A stretch of DNA of 64,000 nucleotides from JAFMJV01 sp034436555 (GTDB taxonomy: Bacteria; Chloroflexota; Limnocylindria; Limnocylindrales; CSP1-4): positions 1 to 64,000 of the forward strand of contig DAOTUU010000061.1 in NCBI GenBank assembly GCA_034436555.1. The letters run 5' to 3'. A program made the translations under genes and the position numbers. The notes below the pieces were generated by a model. It was not told the DNA's origin, made no database searches, and saw nothing but the letters and a program-made list of their open reading frames with translations. Numbering within the stretch: the first letter of the stretch is position 1; the number at the start of each line of letters is the position of its first letter. Below, piece by piece: positions 8,142 through 16,228 of this stretch.

Positions 8142-10043
8142 TCAACCCTTCACGAGCCCCTCCGTTAGGCCGGCGATGATCCGCCGATGGAACAGCAGGA
8201 CGAGCAGCAGGCACGGCAGCACCGCGACGATGCCCGCCGCGGCGAGCATGTTGGGCGGCGGCGTCTGGTTGAGCGTCTCCCCGAAGCCGAAGTTGTTGGT
8301 GCTCACGATCCGGCGGGTGATCGTGATGGCGTTTCGCTGTCCCAGCACGACCGCGAACAGGAACTCGTTCCAGGTGCCGATGAGCAGCAGGATGGCGGTC
8401 GCGGCGATGCCCGGCGAGGCGGCCGGCGCGACGACCCGGAAGAGCGTGCCCAGCCGGGAGCAGCCGTCGATCCGGGCCGCCCGCTCCAGCGAGATCGAGA
8501 CGTCCGCGAAGAAGTTCCGCAGCAGCCACACCACCAGGGGCACCCAGAACGCGACGTTCACCAGCACCAGCGCGAGCACCGAGTCGGTGATGCCCAGCCA
8601 CTTGAACATCTGGAACACCGGGATGGCCATGACCACACCGGGCACCATCTGGGTGAAGATGAGGACCATGATCACGGCGCGCTTGCCGGGCAGGTCGAAC
8701 CGCGCCAGGGCATACGCGGCGGGCGCCGAGAGCACGATGACCACCAGCGTCGCGATGATGGCGACCTGGAGACTGACCAGCAGCGAGCCGAACCAGTTGG
8801 GGTCGCCGTAGATGGTCCGGTATCCGTCGAGCCACAGGTCGGTGGTCAGCTGGGGCGGCAGCACCGTCAGGGCCCGCTCTGGCTGGACGCTCGAGATGGC
8901 GACCCACAGGATGGGCGCCGCGAAGAAGAACATGACCAGGCCGGCCACGATCGCGAAGCCGACGCGACCCGCGCGCGGGCCGAGGCGCAGCCGGTGTCGC
9001 CGCGGTCCGGCCTCGAACCGCTGTGACGCGAGCGCCTCGAACCGGTCGGCGCGCCCGGAGGTGGACCACGAGCGAGGCGCGCTGAGCACCTCGTCCTCGC
9101 CCGCGGGCCGGTCTGACCGGCGGCGCGTGAGCACCAGCAGCAGCAGGCTGCACGCCAGGATGATGCCGAACAGCAGCACCGTCAGCGCCGACGCATATCC
9201 GAAGCTGAGCGTCTCGAACGCCTTGTCGTAGATGGCGTAGATGAGCACATACGTCTGGCGTCCGGGCCCCCCGGAGGTGAGGCTGAACAGCAGGTCGAAC
9301 ACCTGCAGTCCGATGATGATCTGGAGCACCGCCACGACCATCACGGTCGGCCGGATGGCCGGCAGCACCACGTAGCGGAACGTCTCCCAGCCGGTCGCGC
9401 CATCCATGCGCGCCGCGCGGTAGTGAGACGAGGGGATGGTGCGCAGCGCGGCCAGCATCAGCAGCGTCAGCAGCGGCACGGAGCGCCAGGCCGTGGCCAC
9501 GACCGCGATGACCACCGCGCTCGTGGTGTCCTGGAGCCAGTTGATGGGCTCATGGATGAGGCCCAGGCCGATGAGCAGCCCGTTGATGATCCCGAAGTGA
9601 GTGTCGAAGATGAACCGCCAGAAGACGCCCGCCACGACGCTCGCCACGGCCCACGGCAGCATCACCGCCATCAGGAACACGCCCGAGCCACGGAACGGCC
9701 GGTTGAGGATGAGCGCGGTGAGCAGCGCCATGGGGATGGTCACGGCCGTGACCGCGGCCGCGAATCCCAGCGTGCGCGGTATCGACTGGAGCACCACATC
9801 GTCGATGGGCAGCCGCTCGAGGTAGTTGCGGAGCCCCACGAACGGTGTCAGGTCGTCCTTCGCCAGCTCGATCCGGAAGAAGCTGAAGCCGAACACCGCG
9901 AGGATCGGCGGCAGCACGAAGATGGCAACCAGCAGCAGCGCGGGGACCGAGACGAGGATCGCGAAGGAGCGTTCGCTGAGGCGGTCCAGCCGACGCGTGA
10001 GCAGTCCGCTGACGGTTCGCCGCGTGGTGGGGACCACTGCCAT
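8142..10043 (-). CDS. Fused two-domain sugar-type ABC transporter permease (MalF-like + MalG-like)
   Basis: Two binding-protein-dependent permeases sit in one 633-residue chain. Residues about 25-305 form a MalF/UgpA-type half with its EAA loop at 209-230 (YRAARMDGATGWETFRYVVLP). Residues 307-360 are a hydrophilic, Arg-rich linker. Residues about 361-633 form a MalG/UgpE-type half with its own EAA loop near 520-543 (ERAARIDGCSRLGTLFRVV). These are normally two separate proteins, so this is a natural covalent heterodimer. The ATG at 10043 is preferred because GGAG lies six bases upstream; a GTG at 10085 would add 14 residues. The ATPase partner is probably the gene at 13105-14217. Confidence 0.88.
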   Translation of the reverse strand: MAVVPTTRRTVSGLLTRRLDRLSERSFAILVSVPALLLVAIFVLPPILAVFGFSFFRIELAKDDLTPFVGLRNYLERLPIDDVVLQSIPRTLGFAAAVTAVTIPMALLTALILNRPFRGSGVFLMAVMLPWAVASVVAGVFWRFIFDTHFGIINGLLIGLGLIHEPINWLQDTTSAVVIAVVATAWRSVPLLTLLMLAALRTIPSSHYRAARMDGATGWETFRYVVLPAIRPTVMVVAVLQIIIGLQVFDLLFSLTSGGPGRQTYVLIYAIYDKAFETLSFGYASALTVLLFGIILACSLLLLVLTRRRSDRPAGEDEVLSAPRSWSTSGRADRFEALASQRFEAGPRRHRLRLGPRAGRVGFAIVAGLVMFFFAAPILWVAISSVQPERALTVLPPQLTTDLWLDGYRTIYGDPNWFGSLLVSLQVAIIATLVVIVLSAPAAYALARFDLPGKRAVIMVLIFTQMVPGVVMAIPVFQMFKWLGITDSVLALVLVNVAFWVPLVVWLLRNFFADVSISLERAARIDGCSRLGTLFRVVAPAASPGIAATAILLLIGTWNEFLFAVVLGQRNAITITRRIVSTNNFGFGETLNQTPPPNMLAAAGIVAVLPCLLLVLLFHRRIIAGLTEGLVKG

Positions 10044-10102
10044 CGCGAGCTCCGACGCCTCCCTTCGCGACCCACGACCGAACACCGCCGCGGGCTGGAG
10101 CG

Positions 10103-10143
10103 ACGGTACACGGGTCCGGAAACCACGTCAATGATCTTTGATC
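10103..10143 (-). promoter_or_regulatory. Sigma-70-type promoter with abutting GATCAAAGATCA operator
   Basis: On the minus strand, TTGACG (10126-10131) and TACCGT (10103-10108) are separated by exactly 17 bases, a good vegetative promoter for the permease operon. Directly upstream, touching the -35, is GATCAAAGATCA (10132-10143). The same 12-mer recurs at 15009-15020 beside the GntR gene. The position suggests control of the transport operon by a GntR protein. This is inference. Confidence 0.65.
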
Positions 10144-10225
10144 TGTGACGTTGCGGAGGAGCCGGTCGTGCGCGATGATGGGTGGGTCGCCCCGCGGCCG
10201 GGCGCCGTCCCGTACGAGGTGCGTC

Positions 10226-11224
10226 ATGGCGTTCTTGGTGGTCCAGGTCGATCTCAGCTCCGAGCTCGGACCCTTCCACTACGAGCGAGCCGCGCTGGCG
10301 GCCGCGGGGGGCGAGCTGCGCGAGTTCGAGATCACCGACCCCGCGGACGTGGTCCCCGCTGCCGTGGACGCGGACGTGGTGTGGCTGGCCTGGTCTCCGG
10401 ACCTCACGGGCGACATCCTGGCGCGGCTGCCGCGCTGCCGGCTGGCAATCCGCTGGGGCGTGGGGCACGAGCAGATCGATTCGGCGGCCGCGACCCAGCT
10501 GGGGATCGCGGTGGCCAACACCCCCGCCTACGGGACGCAGGACGTGGCGGAGCACGCCGTCGCGCTGCTGTTGGCGAGCGCCAAGCGCATCGTGTGGTCC
10601 CATGAACAGATGCGCGCGGGCGGCTGGCCGGCGGCTCAGGAGGGCACCGTTCACCGCATCACGGGCCGGACCCTGGGCATCATCGGCGTCGGGCGCATCG
10701 GCTCGGCGACGGCGCAGCGCGCGCTGGGTCTCGGGATGAAGGTCATCGGCTACGACAACGCGCGGCCCGACGCGGAGCTGCGGGCCATCGGCGTGGAGCC
10801 GGTCGATCTGGCCACGCTCGCCGCACGCTCCGACTACGTCTCGGTCCACACGCCGTACTCGCCCTCGTCGCACCACCTGGTCGATGCCCGGCTGATCGCC
10901 GCCTTCAGGCCGGGCACCATCCTGGTCAACACGTCGCGGGGCAAGGTGCTGGACCAGCCCGCCGTGGATGCGGCCCTCCGGTCGGGACACCTGGCCGCCG
11001 CGGCGCTGGACGTCTACGAGATCGAGCCGCTGCCCGAGGACGACCCCATCCGGAGCGCCCCGAACGTGATCCTCACGCCCCACCACGCGTCGTTCAGCGA
11101 TGAGTCGATGGTCGACCTGCGCCGGGAGATGGTGACCACGACCATCGACTTCATGACCACCGGCTGGTCGAGCGCCATCGTGAACCCCGAGGTCCGGGGT
11201 CGCCTCCGCGAGGCGAACCCGTAG
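10226..11224 (+). CDS. D-2-hydroxyacid dehydrogenase (NAD-dependent, CtBP/SerA-like)
   Basis: This is an NAD(P)-dependent D-2-hydroxyacid dehydrogenase of 332 residues from the ATG at 10226. The Rossmann motif is GIIGVGRIGSATAQ, the catalytic Arg is in VNTSRGKVLD, the Glu is in YEIEPLPEDDP, and the catalytic His is in ILTPHHASF. It is transcribed divergently from the permease operon across a 182-base region that contains the GATCAAAGATCA site, and it converges on the aminotransferase gene. It probably reduces or oxidises a keto/hydroxy acid in the same pathway; the substrate is unknown. Confidence 0.86.
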   Translation: MAFLVVQVDLSSELGPFHYERAALAAAGGELREFEITDPADVVPAAVDADVVWLAWSPDLTGDILARLPRCRLAIRWGVGHEQIDSAAATQLGIAVANTPAYGTQDVAEHAVALLLASAKRIVWSHEQMRAGGWPAAQEGTVHRITGRTLGIIGVGRIGSATAQRALGLGMKVIGYDNARPDAELRAIGVEPVDLATLAARSDYVSVHTPYSPSSHHLVDARLIAAFRPGTILVNTSRGKVLDQPAVDAALRSGHLAAAALDVYEIEPLPEDDPIRSAPNVILTPHHASFSDESMVDLRREMVTTTIDFMTTGWSSAIVNPEVRGRLREANP

Positions 11225-11233
11225 CCGGCGAGA

Positions 11234-12571
11234 TCAGCGGGGCAGCGTCGGCTCCACCGCGTCGAACGTGGCGGTCAGGCGTTCGCCCAGCTCGCCGAGT
11301 TCATCCCGCGTGATCGTCAGGGGCGGGTAGAGGCTGATGATGTCGCCGCGGGTGCCGTCGGCCATGCCCGTGCCCGGGTAGAGCACGATGCCGTTGCGCA
11401 GGCCCGCCTCGCGGAACCGCACCGCCACGCCGTCGGCACTTTCGAACGGCTCGCGGGAGGCCCGGTCCCGCACGAACTCGATGCCCGCCATCAAGCCGCG
11501 GACGCGGATGTCGCCCACGCACCAGCGCTCGCGCAACGGCTCCAGCGTCTTTCGGAAGTCCGCCTCCAGGTCGCGCACCCGCGCGGTGATGCCTTCGCGC
11601 GCCCAGGCGTCCAGGACCGCGATGCCGGCGGCCATCGAGATCGGGTTGCCCCCGAACGTGAAGATGTGCTCGAACGTGGCGCCCGCGGTCCGGAACGTCT
11701 CCCGGATGCCCGCCCGGACCGCGACGGCGCCCAGCGGGGCATATCCGCCGCTGATGCCCTTGCCCATCACCAGCAGGTCGGGCACGATGCCCCAGTGGTC
11801 CACGGCGAAGTCGGCGCCGGTGCGTCCGAACCCGGTGACCACCTCGTCCACGATGAGCAGCACGCCGTGGCGGTCACACACCTCGCGGATGAGCGGCCAG
11901 TAGTCGTCCGGTGGGGAGATCGCACCGCCCACGCTTGCGATGATCGGTTCTGCGATGAACGCGGCGACGCTTCGGGGGCCCGCCGCCAGGATGGCGGACT
12001 CCAGCTCCGCGGCATACCGTTCGCCGCAGCCCTCGTGATCGGCGTGGCCGTCGCGGTAGCAGTACGGCGGGCTGATGTGGGGCACGTCCAGCAGCATCGG
12101 CTCGTACTTCCTGCGGCGCGCCCTGGCGCCACCCACCGACAGCGTGGCGAGCGTCGCGCCGTGATAGGAGGTCCAGCGGCTGATGATGGTGGACCGCCCG
12201 GCTTCGCCGCGCTCCACGCAGACCTGGCGCGCCAGCTTCAGGGCGACCTCCACAGCCTCCGACCCGCCGGACGTGAAATGGACCCAGTCGAGGTCCCCCG
12301 GCGTGACCGCCGCGACCCGTCCGGCCAGCTCGTGGGCCGGCTCCGAGGCGAAGATGTTGCCGACCGCGAAGGGCAGGCGGGCGGCCTGGGCGGCCATCGC
12401 GTCCACGACGTCCTGGCGGCCGTAGCCCAGGTTCACGACCGCGATCCCGGCGATCGCGTCCAGGTAGCGATTTCCCTGGTGATCCCAGACCCAGACGCCC
12501 TCACCGCGCGTCAGGATCGGATACGCCCGTCGGGCGTCGAGCGTGAACAGGTGGTTCGTGTCCGCGGTCAT
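11234..12571 (-). CDS. Class III PLP-dependent aminotransferase
   Basis: This is an omega-amino-acid/acetylornithine-type aminotransferase of 445 residues. The start is the ATG at 12571, preceded by GGGGAAG six bases upstream; the reading frame stays open further upstream but has no family similarity there. PLP-binding features are visible: TSGGSEAVEVALKLAR for the phosphate loop, WTSYHGATLATLSV, the IVDEVVTGFGRTG aspartate motif, and the Schiff-base lysine in LLVMGKGISGGYAPLG. A nine-base gap separates it from the converging dehydrogenase. The palindrome array lies just upstream. A role in degrading an amine or beta-amino acid is plausible. Confidence 0.9.
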   Translation of the reverse strand: MTADTNHLFTLDARRAYPILTRGEGVWVWDHQGNRYLDAIAGIAVVNLGYGRQDVVDAMAAQAARLPFAVGNIFASEPAHELAGRVAAVTPGDLDWVHFTSGGSEAVEVALKLARQVCVERGEAGRSTIISRWTSYHGATLATLSVGGARARRRKYEPMLLDVPHISPPYCYRDGHADHEGCGERYAAELESAILAAGPRSVAAFIAEPIIASVGGAISPPDDYWPLIREVCDRHGVLLIVDEVVTGFGRTGADFAVDHWGIVPDLLVMGKGISGGYAPLGAVAVRAGIRETFRTAGATFEHIFTFGGNPISMAAGIAVLDAWAREGITARVRDLEADFRKTLEPLRERWCVGDIRVRGLMAGIEFVRDRASREPFESADGVAVRFREAGLRNGIVLYPGTGMADGTRGDIISLYPPLTITRDELGELGERLTATFDAVEPTLPR

Positions 12572-12706
12572 CGTCGCTTCCCCATCAGGTCTCCGGCTTT
12601 GGCGCTGGGCGGATCGATGCACTGCCGCTGCCGCTGCCGCCGCTGGACGACGTGTCGGCCGCCAGGCGCGCTCGCCGCGCGGGTGACGGTGCGTGCGACG
12701 CTCGCT

Positions 12707-13032
12707 GGTCGACATGTCGACCGCGATGCGGCGCGACCAGCTCCGACGGTGCCTCCAGCGGGCCGATCGGTCGACATGTCGACCAAGGCGTGCCGCGGCG
12801 CCCGGTCACCGACGTCCGAGTGGTCCGATCGGTCGACATGTCGACCGCGATAAGGGGCGTCCGGCTCCGACGGTGCCTCCAACGGGCCGATCGGTCGACA
12901 TGCCGACCAAGGCGTGCCGCGGCGCCCGGTCACCGACGCCCGAGTGGTCCGATCGGTCGACATGCCGACCGCGATAAGGGGCGTCCGGCTCCGACGGTGC
13001 CTCCAGCGGGCCGATCGGTCGACATGTCGACC
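12707..13032. repeat. Six-copy palindrome array with exact 62-bp period and alternating spacers
   Basis: The 16-bp palindrome GGTCGACATGTCGACC starts at 12707, 12769, 12831, 12893, 12955 and 13017, a constant 62-bp step. Copies four and five read CATGCC instead of CATGTC. The five 46-bp spacers alternate between two sequences: B (a variant between copies 1 and 2, then 3-4 and 5-6) and A (2-3 and 4-5). The true unit is therefore a 124-bp dimer. Each copy from the second is preceded by CCGATC. The step is not a multiple of three, so it is not coding. The rest of the 533-bp gap 12572-13104 holds no gene that I can see. Confidence 0.93.
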
Positions 13033-13036
13033 ACCA

Positions 13037-13074
13037 CCGGACATGCCGACCACCACCGGACATGCCGACCACCG
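13037..13074. repeat. 19-bp tandem repeat at the edge of the palindrome array
   Basis: Two tandem copies of CCGGACATGCCGACCACCA start at 13037 and 13056, directly after the last palindrome. They carry the ACATGCCGACC half of the array palindrome, so they look like a decayed or nascent version of it. Confidence 0.75.
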
Positions 13075-13104
13075 GATGTCCCCGACCACCGCCGTCGGAC
13101 CGTC

Positions 13105-14217
13105 TCATGCCCCGATGCGATTCCCGGACGCCGCGTCGAACAGGTGCTGCCGCCCGCGTGCGATCGCTGCGGTCACCGGCTGGCCGATCGCGAGGGGCAG
13201 GTCGGGACTGACCCGGGCCACGATCGTGCCGGGTCCCACCGCGAGCTCCACGAACGTGTCCGAGCCGATCGGCTCCAGCAGCGCGACCGTCGCCGGGAAC
13301 CCGCCTGGCAGGTCCTCGTCGCCGGAGGCGTCCACGCGCACATCCTCGGCGCGCACGCCCACCTGGACGCGGGCGGGCGGGTCTGCCACGAGCCCCAGAC
13401 CGCCCAGGGCACCCAGCGGGACGCGCACGGCGCCCTCCGCAGTCAGGATCGCGACGCCGTCCTCGACCCCCAGGCTCCCCTCCACCAGCGACATCCGGGG
13501 CTTGCCCACGAACGTGGCGACATAGGTGGTCGCGGGACGCCGATAGATCTCCTCCTGCGTCCCGAACTGGACCAGCCTCCCGTCACGCATCACCGCGATC
13601 AGGTCGGACAGGGTCATCGCCTCCTCCTGGTCGTGGGTCACGAACACCGACGTGGTGCCGAGCGCGAGGTGGAGATGCTTCACCTCCGTGCGCATCCGAG
13701 CGCGCAGCGCGGCGTCCAGGTTGGAGAACGGCTCGTCGAGCAGGAACACGAGCGGCTGCTTGACGAGCGCCCGACCGAGCGCCACGCGCTGCTGCTGCCC
13801 GCCCGACATCTGACCCGGCTTGCGCGAGAGCAGGTGGCCGATGTCCAGCATCTCGGCGACCGCCCGGACCCGCGTGTCGATCTCCGCCCGGGGCCTGCGC
13901 GACAGCTTCAGGCTGAAGGCGATGTTGTCGAACGCGGTCATGTGCGGGTAGAGCGCGTAGTTCTGGAACACCATCGCCATGCGCCGCTCGTTGGGGGGCG
14001 TCCGCGTGATGTCCGTGTCACCCAGGCGGAGGGTCCCGGTGTCCGCCACGTCCAGGCCCGCCACGATGTTGAGCGTCGTGCTCTTGCCGCAGCCGGACGG
14101 ACCCAGGAGCGTCACGAACGCGCCCGCCGGGATCGTCAACGACAGCTCGTCGAGCGCGCGGACCCTGCCGTAGTGACGGGAGATCCCGGACAGGTGGAGG
14201 GATGCGTCGTCGGGCAT
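13105..14217 (-). CDS. Sugar-type ABC transporter ATP-binding protein (MsmK/UgpC/MalK family)
   Basis: This is the ATPase subunit of a carbohydrate-uptake transporter, 370 residues. It shows Walker A GPSGCGKST, the Q-loop in MVFQNYALYPHM, the signature MSGGQQQRVALGRA, Walker B FLLDEPFSNLDAALR and the switch VFVTHDQEEA. A C-terminal TOBE/OB regulatory region with VGVRAEDVRV is also visible. It follows the first GntR gene by 12 bases and is the only ATPase here, so it most likely powers the fused permease even though it is encoded 3 kb away. Confidence 0.92.
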   Translation of the reverse strand: MPDDASLHLSGISRHYGRVRALDELSLTIPAGAFVTLLGPSGCGKSTTLNIVAGLDVADTGTLRLGDTDITRTPPNERRMAMVFQNYALYPHMTAFDNIAFSLKLSRRPRAEIDTRVRAVAEMLDIGHLLSRKPGQMSGGQQQRVALGRALVKQPLVFLLDEPFSNLDAALRARMRTEVKHLHLALGTTSVFVTHDQEEAMTLSDLIAVMRDGRLVQFGTQEEIYRRPATTYVATFVGKPRMSLVEGSLGVEDGVAILTAEGAVRVPLGALGGLGLVADPPARVQVGVRAEDVRVDASGDEDLPGGFPATVALLEPIGSDTFVELAVGPGTIVARVSPDLPLAIGQPVTAAIARGRQHLFDAASGNRIGA

Positions 14218-14229
14218 CGGCTGGCGACC

Positions 14230-14919
14230 TCAGGCCCGAAGCGGGTCGACGGATGTCGCGGGCGGCGCCCCCGCGCCGAGGCGGCCGGCGATCCGCTCGA
14301 GGGTCCAGGCGAGCGCGTCCCGGATGGTGGTGCTGGCGGCGACGCCGTCGTGAGCGGCGTTGGCGGCGTAGAAGCGCTCGTGGAAGGCCAGCTCGAAGTC
14401 AGGCGAGTCACCCAGCGCCAGGCGCACATAGCGGTGCGCGGCCTGTCGCTGGCCCTGGATCAGGGCAAGCAGGTGCGGTCGGTGCGCGGCCCGGTAGCAC
14501 TCGTCCTCGAACTCCGTCGCGATGTGCAGGAACTGGTCCAGGTCATGGCGCGCCGCGGCGGATCGCAGCACGCCCAGCAGCTCCTCCATCCGCCCCAGGC
14601 CGCGGTCGTCGATGCGTCGCGCACCGAGGCGCGCGGCGAGCCCCTCGATTCCCGCTCGGATCGCCTGGATCTCCTGGACATCCTCGACCTCGAGCGGCGC
14701 GACGATGGCGCCCCGTCGCCGTTGCTGGCGGACCAGGCCGTCCGCCTCGAGGCGCACCAGCGCGGCGCGCACGGGCATCGTCGAGACCCCCAGCCGCTCG
14801 GCGATGTGGGCCAGCGGGAGCGCGGTCCCCGGCTCCAGGGCGTGGAGGATCTCGTCGCGCAGGACGTCGTAGACCTGATCCTCCGCGCTCCTGATCACGA
14901 GCGGCGTCGTCCGCAGCAC
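14230..14919 (-). CDS. GntR family transcriptional regulator, FCD domain (first of two paralogues)
   Basis: This 229-residue FadR-type GntR regulator has an N-terminal winged helix-turn-helix (about 10-75, with LGVSTMPVRAALVRLEADGLV as the recognition region) and an all-helical FCD effector domain. It heads the set GntR-ATPase-aminotransferase and faces the dehydrogenase gene across an intergenic region that holds GATCAAAGATCA. It is strikingly like the regulator at 20062-20826; both share RSAEDQ, STMPVRAAL and EIQAIR-x-GIEGLAARLGA. It probably responds to an intermediate of the cluster and represses its own operon. Confidence 0.9.
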   Translation of the reverse strand: MLRTTPLVIRSAEDQVYDVLRDEILHALEPGTALPLAHIAERLGVSTMPVRAALVRLEADGLVRQQRRRGAIVAPLEVEDVQEIQAIRAGIEGLAARLGARRIDDRGLGRMEELLGVLRSAAARHDLDQFLHIATEFEDECYRAAHRPHLLALIQGQRQAAHRYVRLALGDSPDFELAFHERFYAANAAHDGVAASTTIRDALAWTLERIAGRLGAGAPPATSVDPLRA

Positions 14920-14942
14920 GCTGGCGTGTCTCCCCGGATGAT

Positions 14943-14961
14943 GCTCGGCCTGCGGCCGAGC
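14943..14961. other. Stem-loop in the divergent intergenic region
   Basis: A perfect eight-pair inverted repeat (GCTCGGCC / GGCCGAGC) with a TGC loop lies just upstream of the first GntR start. It could be a 5' untranslated hairpin of the GntR mRNA or a protein-binding site. Confidence 0.4.
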
Positions 14962-15008
14962 GCCCCCGAGAGTCTAGACCACGCGCGGCCTCTCGTGAGC
15001 CGGCACCG

Positions 15009-15020
15009 GATCAAAGATCA
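15009..15020. promoter_or_regulatory. GATCAAAGATCA operator candidate between GntR and dehydrogenase genes
   Basis: This 12-mer is identical, on the opposite strand, to the one abutting the permease promoter at 10132-10143. It lies between two divergent genes of the same cluster. A possible minus-strand -10 (TAGACT, 14971-14976) and a plus-strand -10 (TATCAT, 15063-15068) flank it. GntR autoregulation is the simplest reading. Confidence 0.55.
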
Positions 15021-15133
15021 CACGTTCGCTCCGGGATCCCCTTCAGGGTCCCGTCGCGCACGTATCATGGGCGCGCCTGGGCGTGAGCGGCGGGAGCGAC
15101 CCGCGGGCCGCGACCGAGGCATGGAGATTGGGG

Positions 15134-16228
15134 ATGCGGCGGATCTTCGCGCGCGGCGGTCACGCCGTCATCGATGACGTCCCGGTGCCGGACCTGCGCC
15201 GGGGCGAGGTGCTGGTCCGGACCGCGTACTCCACCGTGAGCGCGGGCACGGAGCTGTGGATCCTGCGCAAGAGCGCGTCGGGTGACGCGAGGGACGAGGA
15301 GTACCCGGGCGACGCACCCTGGGAGGATCCCCCGATCCGCGACGGCATCCTGCATCCGGAGAAGCCGCGCCGGCCCATCCCCGGCCACATCTCGCTGGGC
15401 TACAGCCTGGCGGGCGTGGTGGAGGCCGTGGCGCCGGAGGTCACGGACCTGCGACCGGGCGACCGGGTGGCCTGCATGGGATCCCAGTGCGCCCACCACG
15501 CCGAGGTGGTGGCCATCCCGCGCAACCTGTGCGTCCCGGTACCCGACGGGCTGGGGCTGGACAGCGCCGCGTTCGTGACCCTGGGGTCGATCGCCGAGGA
15601 GGCATTGCGACGCTGCCAGATCGCGTTCGGAGAGACCGTGGTGCTCTACGGGATGGGCCTGCTGGGCATGCTCGCGGGACAGATCGCCCAGGCCGCCGGC
15701 TACTACGTGGTCGGATTCGACATCGACCCGCGTCGCCTGGACCAGGCGCGCGGGTTCGGCATCCTGGACGTGCATGACCCGCGAACGCTGGACCCCGTGG
15801 CGCTGGTCCGAGCCCGAACCGGAAGCTTCGGCGCGGATGCGGTCGTGCTGGGCATCGTGGACGAGTCGTCGGAGCCGACCAACATCGCGCTCCGCATGGC
15901 CCGTCAGCATGGTCGGGTGGTCGGCCTCGGCCTGTTCGGTCTGGACGTCCAGCGGGAGGCGCTGAGCGATCGCACGGTGGTCCGCTCCATCGCCTATGGA
16001 CCGGGCAGATACGACCCGGAGTACGAGGAGGCGAGCGTCGACTACCCCATCGGCCTGGTCCGCTGGACGGAGAACCGGAACGCCCAGCACGTGCTGCGCC
16101 TGATGGCGGAGGGCCGCCTGTCGGTGGCCGGACTGGCGGCCTCGATCCCGTTCGAGGAGGCGCCACGCGGCTACGCCCTGCTCCAGTCACCGGAGCGACC
16201 ACCGACGCTCCAGTTCGTGTATGGCTGA
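15134..16228 (+). CDS. Medium-chain dehydrogenase/reductase (zinc-type alcohol dehydrogenase family)
   Basis: This is a medium-chain oxidoreductase of about 364 residues from the ATG at 15134; a GTG at 15083 would add 17 residues. The GroES-like half shows GHISLGYSLAGVVEAV and DLRPGDRVACMG. The nucleotide-binding half shows VVLYGMGLLGMLAGQ and then VVGFDIDPRRLDQA. The usual catalytic-zinc Cys near the N-terminus is replaced by a TVSAGTELW segment, which suggests a zinc-free subgroup. Its stop overlaps the S9 peptidase start by eight bases, so the two are translated together. Confidence 0.83.
   Translation: MRRIFARGGHAVIDDVPVPDLRRGEVLVRTAYSTVSAGTELWILRKSASGDARDEEYPGDAPWEDPPIRDGILHPEKPRRPIPGHISLGYSLAGVVEAVAPEVTDLRPGDRVACMGSQCAHHAEVVAIPRNLCVPVPDGLGLDSAAFVTLGSIAEEALRRCQIAFGETVVLYGMGLLGMLAGQIAQAAGYYVVGFDIDPRRLDQARGFGILDVHDPRTLDPVALVRARTGSFGADAVVLGIVDESSEPTNIALRMARQHGRVVGLGLFGLDVQREALSDRTVVRSIAYGPGRYDPEYEEASVDYPIGLVRWTENRNAQHVLRLMAEGRLSVAGLAASIPFEEAPRGYALLQSPERPPTLQFVYG

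Noticed and set aside
12707..13032. CRISPR array
   Set aside because: Repeat-spacer spacing is regular, but the spacers are only two alternating sequences and the repeat is a 16-bp palindrome. No cas gene is present.
12568..13089. Open frames through the palindrome array giving repeated peptides such as DMSTDRP
   Set aside because: The repeat step of 62 is not divisible by three, so the peptide repeats only appear by cycling through frames on both strands. The DNA palindrome, not a protein, is conserved.
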